Origin: Penelope pileata
Lineage: Eukaryota; Chordata; Aves; Galliformes; Cracidae
Direction of reading: 5' to 3'
Assembly (NCBI GenBank): GCA_013396635.1
Contig: WBMW01003254.1
Coordinates: 127,835 to 191,834, forward strand
DNA: 64,000 nt
Shown piece after piece: positions 1-54,309 of this stretch. Both the position numbers and the translations under genes were made by a program. Each line of letters starts with the position of its first letter. The first letter of the stretch is position 1. Under the pieces are notes generated by a model that was not told where the DNA came from, did no database searches, and worked only from the letters and a program-made list of their open reading frames with translations.

Positions 1-1373
1 AAGGCACTCCCCACACGTACCCAGAGCTTGCAGAGAGCCTGTCTCCTCACACTCCAAAGAGGTGGCTCCTGCAGCAGCTCCACTGGACAACCCCTCAAGG
101 AAAGCCCCTCTGGAAGGTCCCAGCAAATGCTTTCAGCTGGGTGATGGCAGAAGGAAATTCACTCACTGCTGGGGCAGCTGAGCACTGAGGGGTGCAGCTT
201 GTGCCTGGCAGAGGGCTGCTCTGCAGTCACACACCTGGTCAGCGAGGTGGGGCACAGCAGCCTGCACCCACAGGAGGCTGATGGGGAGTTTTGGTTCTCT
301 TCCAGCAATGGAGAGCCTGCAAGCTTTAGTGGCTTGGCCTTCCCTCTTTACCTCACGCTGTTGGTACCAGGAGAGTGGCAGAGGTCACTGATGCTTTATT
401 TTTAACCTCAAGCCCCAGATTTCTCCTTTCCCTCCTGAGATATCCCCTTTCCCTGCCATGGTTCCAGGTGCTTGCTCCAGCAATTACCAAAAATAAGCAG
501 AGGGGCAGCTGTGCTGCACACTGAGCTGAGGGCACGGCAGGGTGGAAGCAGAAAATAGGGCAGTTTGGAAGACAGATGGCCACGCTCATGGAAGCAGCAA
601 TAAGGGATTAAAAGCAGGAACATCGCAGAGCACGTGCTTTAGGGACTTAGTGTCCTCAGATGGCTCTGAAGCGTATTTTCATCCTCATGAGCTTTACCTC
701 AGCACAGGGGCACCCCGGGGGGATGCAGTAGCTGTACTGACTGTGCTGGAGCTCTCGTCCATCTGGTCGCTCGCTGGAGGCCCCACAGATGGGTGCAGTG
801 CTAGCGCTGGGGGCAGGAGACGCTGCCAGTTCTTCCCCCAGGTTCAGCCTTGGTGAGTTCTCCAACGTGCAGTCAGTGCTTGTACAAACCCAACCTGGGA
901 GCCGTGCAGCATTCAGTCACCAAAACCTGCAGCGTTACGGCGAGGTCACCGTGCCGCCAGCCACCTTCAGAGCTTCGGTGCCTTCCTCAGCCCCAGAAGG
1001 ACGAGCTGACCCTCCAGCTCCACTGCACGCAGCGACGGGCATTGCATCTACGTCTTCTGGGGAGCAGCTGGGTGAGCGAGCCGTCACCCCAACACGTTGA
1101 AGAGGCGACAATGACATTTCCTATCTGAATGTAACACAAATGCTGTGAAGAGTTGCCTGGGCCTGTGCAGGCCCAGTGACTTAATTAATTAGCTACACCG
1201 ACTGCTAGCGTAGCATAGGACACTGGGATAGACTGCAGCAGTAGGGGAAGATGGTACTTTGGACACTTCAGCAATCTGCATCAAATCTGGTGATTTGTAG
1301 ACAACCGTTCGTTAGGGTTGAATTTTTCATACTCTGTTTTCATACTCTGTTCACTCTGCTTTTTGTGTTTCAG
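1..1373. other. Unassigned sequence left of the candidate plus-strand terminal exon
   Basis: No homologous reading frame is recognised. If the terminal exon at 1374 is real, this is probably intron or upstream UTR of the same plus-strand gene. The only local structure seen is a short duplication of TTTTCATACTCTG near 1324-1350, within the pyrimidine tract. Confidence 0.4.
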
Positions 1374-1470
1374 GGGTCTGCTCTACTGCCGCAGGCTCCC
1401 TGCCAGCGTACTGAAGCTGTTTATCTGTTGTACAATGAACATTTCCAATAAAAACTTGTTTTAATCACTG
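1374..1470 (+). other. Candidate terminal exon of a convergent plus-strand gene
   Basis: A pyrimidine-rich tract ending TTTTTGTGTTTCAG (to 1373) is followed by about 75 bases, then AATAAA at 1447-1452. This is the layout of a short last exon. Depending on phase it would encode GSALLPQAPCQRTEAVYLLY plus NEHFQ, a 29-codon tail, or VCSTAAGSLPAY, each ending in a stop. I do not recognise any of these ends. In mammals PLEKHJ1 converges on the 3' end of DOT1L, so that gene is a guess from synteny only. Confidence 0.35.
1447..1452 (+). terminator. Plus-strand polyadenylation signal (AATAAA)
   Basis: Canonical AATAAA in the context TTTCCAATAAAAACTTG, with T-rich sequence following at 1458-1464. It closes the candidate terminal exon at 1374. 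Expected cleavage is near 1465-1475. Confidence 0.45.
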
Positions 1471-1740
1471 TGGCCATCAGAGCTTGGTAAGGAAGCAGAG
1501 CCCGCAGCCCCCCGTGGCTGAAAACACACCTGGGGCTTTCCCCTGTAAGCACCATCCCTGTGCCACAAACTGGTCACTGCATCACTCTTCATCTCCTTAA
1601 GAAACTCCTTAGCTTAGATGGGATTCAGTCTTCACCTCCTTAAAAAAACTCCTTGGCCACCGAGTGCCATTCTCTGCTGCCACCTGTGCTGCTGAAGCAG
1701 TGAAACTCCACAACAGGACGGTGTATTAAAATACATACAC

Positions 1741-1746
1741 TTTAAT
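1741..1746 (-). terminator. Candidate distal minus-strand poly(A) signal (ATTAAA)
   Basis: Plus-strand TTTAAT gives the common variant ATTAAA on the minus strand. About 30-45 bases downstream on that strand is GU-rich sequence (TGTTGTGG). A second minus AATAAA lies at 2138-2143. Either could end an extended DOT1L transcript or an unrecognised minus-strand gene. Confidence 0.25.
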
Positions 1747-1960
1747 ATAAAGACAAAACTTCAAAGCATTGTTTCAATTACAAATCAAGGTAAAGACACG
1801 AGAAATTAAGTGAAGGGAGGGGAGAAAAAACTAACTCTTACATCGTGGAGAATTAGAAAGGCAGGGTGGAAATATATATATTATACATACATATATACAC
1901 ACCAGAAGAATTCACACTACTGCTATGGAAGAATGAAAGGAATGAAAGGACAACTTACCG

Positions 1961-1964
1961 GTAA

Positions 1965-1995
<31 letters not shown>

Positions 1996-1997
1996 GA
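1961..1997 (+). repeat. A-rich simple repeat
   Basis: A run of more than twenty A residues is followed by AAGAAAAAAAAAAAG. It sits just after a short GAATGAAAG duplication (1931-1948). Length is likely variable between individuals or assemblies. Confidence 0.8.
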
Positions 1998-3189
1998 TAA
2001 ATTAGGGGAAGTTTGAATTTTAAATAATTCAGTTTAATAGGCTAAATTATATAAACTAATTCCTATTCACTAGGAAACATCCCATATCACTGTTCTAAGA
2101 AAATGGGTTGTTTAAAAAAATCCACTGAAAATGGATTTTTATTAGTAGTTAAGTTTACTAATCAATTCCTGAGCAACAGCAACCTCATCATCTGCCGCGT
2201 TCCCCACCGCACTCAGCGAGGGCAGGCTCCCCTCCTCCAGAGCCCACGGAGAACAGAGACCTCACAAGCTGGTTTTGTCGTTTGAGATTGATCACTTATA
2301 GATTAATAGGTTAAAAAAGCCAAGCAGGATGGACGGACCCACTCCACCTTTTCCTCATTCACTCCAGCAAGGAGACCCTGCTAAAGGACGATTCAACTGC
2401 ACCCAAAAAAGCAACCAGATGTACCTTAAAAAAAAAGAATAAGTCACAAACTTGAGAACTTCAGGGTTAGCACTGCAAAACTTTGAGATTTAAGAAGTGA
2501 TTTCATTACCGAAGTATAAAAATTTAAGAAACCTCTGCAGAAAGAAGTCTGCAAACAGCAAATAACGCTGGAGGAATGTTTCCAATGTTTTATCTTGGGT
2601 TTCAACCCTGAAGCTCCCAATCATATCATCTTTTACTGTGATGTTTACTCTAAGTAGGTATTTATCTATTTATAATGCAGAAGGATAAATAAAATGTGGC
2701 ACGACAAAATTTTAAAGACTGGTAAATCCATCTGTCAGTGAAAACCTGGTACATGCGATGGAGACGTCGGTGCAAAGGAAGGAGGAAAAAACATAAAACT
2801 CCATAAAACCCCAACTTCACACGCTGACATCTGCGCTCCAAAAAAACCCAATTCTTGTGTTTTTTTCCTCAGTGCTACAAAGATAGTTCACAAAAACACT
2901 GCCCGGTTTCCTCTCCCCAAGCTGATTTTAGACGTTACTGTTGGTTTGCAGCCCACTGCACAACATTCCATCCCGAACCCACAAAATCCTCCCTGGGATC
3001 CCCCAAAGCCGCCGCCTCCTCCTCACGCTTTTGGCTCAGGCAAAACGAGAGCAGAACTTCTCCCCCCAGCCACCCACTGGGCTGGGAGAAATCCTTCGGA
3101 GAAAACAGACGCGTCCATCATCTTTAGGTTCCCTGTACTAAAAGCGCCAATTCCAACACAAAAAGCAAACGGTTCCCACATAAGACTCA

Positions 3190-3560
3190 TCCTTGTGCCA
3201 GGATGAGACCACCAGGCCCCGGGGCAGCCCGCAGGCCCCATGCTCAGCACCGGGCCTGGACAAAGGAAGGGTCATGGGGAGCCTCAGCCTGGCGGCCATC
3301 TTGGGGCGGCCTCCTCCTCCAGCATGGCACCAGGCCCAGCCATAGGGGCACAGGGAACCTGAGCCCGGTGGCCTCCTCCAGCCCTGCGGCATGGCCGGGG
3401 CCAGGGCAGGCAGCTGTGGGCCTCGAGGCCTCCACAACACAAAGGCCCAACCCTGATCGCCTCCTGGGGTGGGCAGAGCCGGTTTTGTTTGGGAACAGCC
3501 CGCGCCATGAGGCCCAGCCTGTGGGGCATTGCAAGGCCCATGGTGTGCCCACAGACAGGT
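3190..3560. other. GC-rich, stop-poor island of unknown nature
   Basis: Sequence rich in GGCC, GCCC and CTCC words. All three minus frames stay open for 110-160 codons (for example 3138-3617). No protein family was recognised, and the overlap of frames argues for base composition rather than coding. An old repeat or CpG-type element is possible. Confidence 0.4.
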
Positions 3561-6311
3561 AGGGCCCTTGGAGCCAACCCGAGGATGGCAGTGAGTTCTG
3601 CCCCTCCAACTGCCCACAGCAACCCCCAGAAATCAGCACTCTACACCTCTCCAGGGCTGATGGCAGCTCCCATGCTGACCTCCCCCTGCCCCGCTGTCCT
3701 TCAGCCTCTCTGGTGCCAAGGCTCTTCCAAGCAGAAAAACAACGCGCTGGGAGCAGATGCTGCCCTCTAACTACAGAATCCCAGAAAACCCAACCACGCG
3801 GGTCCCAGGGAGGACCCCATGCTGCCCAACTGTGGCCTGGTGACCCAGAGACCTCCTGAAAGGGGAACCCAGCAGCAAGAGGAGGTCACGGGTTGGAACA
3901 AGAGACAGAACCGAGCATGAACCCAGTTGGAAATGTTGGAGATGCAATGGAAGAGCTTATGGAGCCTGAAAGCATCTGCTCAGATTTCACACGAAAGTTA
4001 CTTGCTCAAGTTTGACTGAAGTATAACAAGAAAGAAAAACAAAACTCAAACCCTTCACCTCTCTCTCACTGCATCTGCAACCCGAACTAAGATGCTCCCT
4101 ATCACTATGGCTGGCCGCTGTACTAAAGGGAACGGCCCTGTGCTCCAAAACAAAAGGCAGGGACAGCTCGAACCCCCGCAATCCCACACCCAGCTTGGTT
4201 CCAGCATGCCAAGCCTCCATGGCCTCCAGCAACGTTTCCCCACCTTTTCCCTCAGCCACACAAAAAGCTGGCAAATCCATCGGCGAGTGCCCACGCACCC
4301 CAGGCTGTGGCAGAGCTGTTGCTCATGACTCACACAGCAGGCAGCCAGCTCAGGTCTGATGCTCTCAGAGCACTCCCGGCCCCACAGCACGAGGGCTCTC
4401 AGAGCACTGGACCCGTCGAGTGGAGCAAACCACCCCAAAAGACAAAGCCCAGGACCCACACGTGCATAGCTTTGACCCCAGGGCTGACAGTGGGGTGCAG
4501 GCTTTGCTCAGCACAGTGCTCAGGAAGTTCCTTTTTTTTTTTTTTTTTTGGCAGTGTTTGCTGCAAGATGTATTTTGACTTCCTGACGAATCCCCCGCTG
4601 GCAGCAGTGGTGTGGAGGAGAAGGAACATTTGTGACGGCCATAAAACGGCTGCACCCGGGCAGGAAGCGGTAACAGAGAAGGAATTCCTTTTTGGAACTG
4701 GCTGCTTGGCTTTAGTTACTCAAAATTATCTCCAATTATTGAAAACAGGTTTCAGATCTCTGGCCCAGCGCTCGTACATGAGGGTCACGAGGGTCTCACT
4801 CTTGCTGCCATACAGATCAGATCTCAACACCCCAAAGAGCTGCTCCTCCAACAACCCTACCGCCAGGTGAACGCTCCCACTTGGCAGACATAGGAGAAAC
4901 AAATTGAACTCGCTCCAGGTTATGGCCAAGCAGCAAAAGACCAGCAAGTGGGGAAGACAACACAGATCTCACAGCAACCACAGTGACAACTTCTCCCAAA
5001 TGCAGCAGTATCGGGACATCAGCCCCAGACCTCCACCTGCCTGGCTTCCCAAAACACCGCTCCATGCTGGCAGGAGCTCATCCAACACTCCTGGCAGCAC
5101 ATCCCAGCGGGGATCAGGATGAAGACATGGACCAGGCTGGCACACGAGGGGACTCATTACAAAGCACCCAGCGCCTCATGCACATCCCCAAGGGCAAGCC
5201 GTGGTGCTGGCAGAAATAGGAGGTTTGCTTTTCCCCATCGTGCCCAGCCTTCGCTCCAATGGGTCTGGTGGTTGTGGTAGCTCCCAGAAGGTGGGGGGAC
5301 AAGAGGCCTACGGAACACTGTCTTGGTCCATTTTTAGGAAAGGATCTGATAAAAGCAGACTGACTAAAAGCTTCTTCTAGTATTTCTCATCTCTCACATC
5401 AGGGATAAAAACGGGGGGAATGTAATTAAGGCTACTGCCCCTCCAGCAACTGCTCATGCACAACCCCACCTTCCAAGACCGGAGCGCGTTGCCGTTTGCT
5501 GGGAAGGATGCTAAGGCAGGTCTGCAGCTTGCAGTTACCCAGGGATCTGGATGAAGCTGGAGCTGCCCAACTCCCAGCTGCAAAACATCTGGGTTACATT
5601 GTCTTCCTGGATTCCAGGACATAAACTCTGTACAGCTTCTACTAGAAGCTACTGGATGTTTCTCAGCCATCACCCTCTGAGCATTTTTGCCCTTTTCCAG
5701 GTTCTCATCTTGCAGCTAATAACTCAGCAGGGCGCACCGCTGTCAAGTCCTCTCCCACACGCAAAGCAGAAAACAGTTCCAAAAAGTCCCTCATTTTCCA
5801 GGGCTACCACCAATCCCTTCCCTTTCTGAATAAGACAACAAAATCAGATCAAGTTTCTGCGCACGAAGGCAGCCTATGGAAGACACACAGGGATCAACAA
5901 AACAACCACGCCTCAAGCTCAATCTCTACTAGGATGGCAGGGGGTGAGGTACAAAGAAAAGGGTCTAAGTGAAACCTGCAGGGGTAGAAGCTGCCAGGAC
6001 ACCGCTCTCCCGCAGGAGAGCACCCAAGGACAGAGCTATCTCGCCTACATCAAACACAAGGGCAGGAGTTGGAAGGTGACACATCCAGCCCAGCTTTTTG
6101 TCACCTTGGGGCACCCACTGAGCCCCAGGCAAACGCCCCATTGCTGGAGGATGGAGACTCACTGGGGAGCACCTGGGACCTCAAAGGGATTTCAGGGCAG
6201 CGAGTGCCCCTCGGAGCACCCAGGCGAGCAGGCAGGTGTTCCCAATGCCTACACGTGTTTTTCTTGTAGTCATTTTGCTGTTGCAATTCCCCTTCTTCTA
6301 CTGTAGTTTCC

Positions 6312-6317
6312 TTTATT
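6312..6317 (-). terminator. DOT1L: DOT1L polyadenylation signal (AATAAA)
   Basis: Plus-strand TTTATT gives AATAAA in the mRNA sense, in the context GCACCAATAAAGGAAACTAC. Cleavage would fall near 6290-6300. It is the best-placed canonical signal downstream of the stop, but usage is not shown by sequence alone. Confidence 0.55.
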
Positions 6318-6501
6318 GGTGCTTGGTCCAGTCTGAACCACAGACCAGGGTGATGCCTACGTAACGGGTCGTCTTTCTCCTCGTTTTGTGCACTGGAATA
6401 AATAAGTTTTTACAAGTTTACTGTGCACTGTACAGTCTAAAAATAAATGAAATAAAGTATATGAAATTTATAAATCTTCATCACATCTCTATAAAATAAC
6501 A

Positions 6502-6519
6502 GCCGCTGCTCCGAGCGGC
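6502..6519 (-). other. Perfect 6-bp GC hairpin in the probable 3' UTR
   Basis: GCCGCT, a six-base loop (GCTCCG), then AGCGGC. It is a GC-rich stem surrounded by AU-rich sequence about 200 bases before the probable poly(A) site. A functional role is speculative. Confidence 0.5.
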
Positions 6520-7470
6520 GCTTTCTGTACACAAACACCAAGCCACAATACAACCAAACGCACCGGTTCCGCGGTGTGGCAGCACGGCAAAGCCAGATCG
6601 TGGTGTTTTTGTGAACTACCATCTACTTAAAGCAAAGAAATACAAAAGCAAAATGCACTTCAGTCAGCCAATGTACACGTCTAAGCCATTTCTGAATCAA
6701 GTATCAAAACTCTACGAAGAAAATACGTTGTACTCGGAACGAAACCAACACGCTGAGAAAATCTGCTGCCTGCACCAGTACAGAAGCACTATGTTCAGTC
6801 TTCCCAATGTCATTAAGAAGGGCCTGACCAATACCAGTGATTATGCACCCTGTTCATATGCCAATGACATCCCGAAACGAGTTACCAGACTAGCTACCAA
6901 AATTCACAGTGACTTGAGTGCCACCAGCAACTGCAAATGGCCCAGTGTAGTTGAATAGGGCAGGACTTGAATCCCTTCTGCCCAAACTGTGCCTGCCTTG
7001 GCCTCTAGCTGCCACTCCAGAGGGGAGCAGGGAGCGCTCGTTTGCACGAACGCAATTAAAACCCACCCAGTTAACAGAGCGCCTGGCTCAGCACGGATCC
7101 CCAGATCCGCCGGTCTCCGTCGCCCACGTTGCTGTAAACCAAGTGGATGCTGGAATATGAACAGAGTCGGAATAAATAAAACGCAGACCTTTCCGAGAAC
7201 TGGGTTTGGCATTGGTCAACCCTCCAAATTCAGCACCAAGGGTTCAAACTAGAGGCACAGTTCTGACGGAGGAAATAGCACCAAGAAGAGGCTCTTGACA
7301 TCTCTGCTGGTGTGCCAGTCCGTGATTATTCAGAGAATTTCATCAGAAGTTGTATTTATGACTCGAGGTGGAATAAAATAAGTCAAAATTATTTTCACGT
7401 TAAAAAAGATAAATACTTTACTAAACTATCAACAATACAAACTGGAGCCTTAAGCATTTCCTTTGCCTTT

Positions 7471-7483
7471 TTTTTTTCTTCCT

Positions 7484-7515
<32 letters not shown>

Positions 7516-7573
7516 TTTTTTACTCTTTTTTTGTTCCTTTTTTTTTTTTCCTTTTTTTCTTTTTTTTTTTTTT
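7471..7573 (+). repeat. T-rich pyrimidine tract
   Basis: About 100 bases are almost entirely T with isolated C and one G. In the DOT1L mRNA sense it is an A-rich purine tract inside the probable 3' UTR. It could bind poly(A)-binding proteins or prime oligo-dT internally. Confidence 0.85.
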
Positions 7574-9663
7574 AAACTCAGATTCACAGTAAATATTATT
7601 TTCTCTGTCGTTTAGGTCTTTTTAGGTTTTTGTTTTGTCCAGTAGTAAGAGAGGAGGAACCCCTGCACAGGCCAGGTGAGCACCTTTCAGTGGAAGCCGA
7701 GTGAAGTTGGTCCACGTTGTCCTTGCATAGGTCACATTGGGTTGAGGTAGAAATCCTAGTTACCTGCCAACAGGAGAGGAAGAGACTCATCTAAATAAGT
7801 GGCAAACTCTACAGCGTGTCAGACGGGTCAGGCATCCCCACACCGCTCTGAGACCTCGCCAGGCAGCGAAGAGGGGACAGCGGTGCTGCTGCCCCGAGCA
7901 CAGCTGGACGGGTGGATGTCCCCGAGGCTCAGCCCCGCTGTCCCCGTGCCACCGACCCCGGCGAGGGAGGAAATGTGCTGCTCACCCTCCTGGGGCATCA
8001 CCTTTTCCTAGCACGCACCGATCTGCTTTGAATTTGTGATTAGCTGACGGGAGAAACACGAGGAGAAATCAAGGAGATTATTTTAGCCCCCGGCTCTGGA
8101 TTTCAGCCTCAGTTCAGCGAGGGCTTTGGGCACACAGATTTATCCTGAAGCCAATGAAAACACTCCAATATTTGGCCTATGCCATATGGAGCAGGAGCAC
8201 AGCTGTGGTACATCAGTGCCACAGAGCATCTCCTGGGAGCACTGCTCCTGCCCCTCCGCTCCACGATGCTCTTTTTGACACTCAGCTGCCTGGCACTGAA
8301 CCCCAGCTCGGTGCCTGCTTGCTCAGAGCCCTGCTGCAGCAGGACCCACCAGCACGACGGCTGGAGCCAGCCCAGCACCAGCCCAGCTCCAGGTGAGCAT
8401 CTGCTTCAGCAGGAGCCTTTTGCACTGAGTCGCTCGGGTGTACAAAGCCCCAAGCCCAGTGCTCCTCATCCTCCCCCATCTCCTCCCTATCCAGGTCCCC
8501 CAGCCCACCCCAGAGCACATCAGTGGCACGGCAGGGACACCACGGGGACCCCACCGATCCCTTCCTCGCCTCCCTTCTTTGTCCAGGAGGATGGAGGGGA
8601 TACTTACCTGCCTCACAAAAGCCTAACGAGACTACGCTCGTGCCTGGGGAGCAATTTGGTGATGCAGACGCTATACACAATGCACAACCAAAAGAATCTC
8701 GCAGGTAGATTGTAATTGAGGCATATGTTTTATAAGCGATAAGAGTATCAACCAGAGATTTCATGTAGCTTTGGTAGCAGTGAACAGCAACAACATCAAA
8801 GACCTACAAGGAAAGCACGGAGCAGCCCTAACACACTGAGCTAACTTGGTGATCACGAGCTGTTACATCAGGATGCCACAGAGGATTTTCGTAACGCAGG
8901 ACCCAGCTCTGTGCTGGCACGCTTGATTCTGGAGTTGTTCTAAAGGCGTTTGAATGCTGCTTCAGTAGAAATGCACGCAGCCTCCGGAGCCCCTCCTCTC
9001 TTTTACAGCCCCTTAGGAAGCACGGACCACTCCGCCCTGCACGTTCCCTAACATCTCCTTCACAGTCTACCCAGTGAGTGATTGCAAATGAGCACAAAGA
9101 GATGGAGACTGCCGCTGTCAGCCCTGGCAGGCAGAGCACAGACAGCCAGACCTCCTTGGTTCCCTCTTTATCTGATGCAAATCAGAGCCCTTTCTTTGCT
9201 ACCTGTGACCATTTTCCAGTGATGCAGAGGGCACACAATAAGGCAGTGCGTTCTCACTCTGAGACAAAACTTGAGGGTAACCTGGAGGGTTTCCAGCTCT
9301 GTGATGGCCGAGCAGCTGCTGCTGGCTGACAGCAAAACCAAGAGCCCCACGCAGGGCCATGGAGCAGCGGTGTCACCCAGCCCAACGTGACATGGACTTC
9401 GGGGAGAAGCAACCTCTGTGCTGGAGGGCAGGAGGAGGGGAGGGGAACCCAAGCAGGCAGCACCCACTGCTGATAACTGCGTAAAACCCACCCCTAAAAG
9501 CAGACACTTCCTCCTGATCGCTGATCTTCAGAAGGGAACGTTTTCAAGAACCAAGCCCGACCTGCACGTAACCCTGATGTCAATGAGACAGAGCAGAGGC
9601 ACCACTGCGAGCACTGTGTCGAGAAATCCTGACTCCCAGGCCAGGCAGCACTGAGCCTCCCAC

Positions 9664-9703
9664 CCTCTGCCACTGCGTCATCCCCTCTGCCACTGTGTCA
9701 TCC
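9664..9703 (+). repeat. 20-bp tandem duplication in the probable 3' UTR
   Basis: CCTCTGCCACTGCGTCATCC is followed immediately by a second copy differing by one base (GCGTC to GTGTC). It lies 150 bases beyond the DOT1L stop. Confidence 0.7.
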
Positions 9704-9852
9704 CCACGTTTCGGAGGTTTCTGTTGCGCAGAGCCCACCTAATATGAAATCTTGGTGTTAAGAAGCACCATCCAGCACCTCGCCCCCAACTCCTGCTTTG
9801 TTTCCCTCTAGCCTTACCTTACACAACCAGAACCGCTAGCTAAGCAAGCTCG

Positions 9853-54309
<44,457 letters not shown>

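Larger units (their letters stand above)
1471..6289. other. Region between the convergent gene ends, no recognisable gene
   Basis: 1.7-2.9 kb is A/T-rich with A-runs (1961-1995) and minus-strand poly(A)-like signals, resembling 3' UTR of a minus-strand transcript. 3190-3560 is GC-rich and stop-poor on the minus strand without a recognisable protein. 3.8-6.2 kb shows only spurious short frames and a 19-base T-run near 4531-4549. It may be intergenic or an extended DOT1L 3' UTR. Confidence 0.5.
6290..9852 (-). other. DOT1L: Probable DOT1L 3' untranslated region
   Basis: No coding frame continues after the stop at 9853. The first canonical minus-strand AATAAA is at 6312-6317, which would give a 3' UTR of about 3.55 kb. 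The final 300 bases, 6290-6600, are AU-rich in the mRNA sense, as expected near a 3' end. The interval contains a pyrimidine tract (purine/A-rich in the mRNA), a GC-stem hairpin at 6502-6519 and a perfect donor-like CAG|GTAAGT at 8601-8610. The extent is inferred from signals; a distal end near 1.7 kb is also possible. Confidence 0.6.

Noticed and set aside
3138..3639. Three overlapping minus frames of 112-159 codons
   Set aside because: They overlap in all frames in GC-rich sequence, with no recognisable domain and no splice or start context, so they are treated as composition artefacts.
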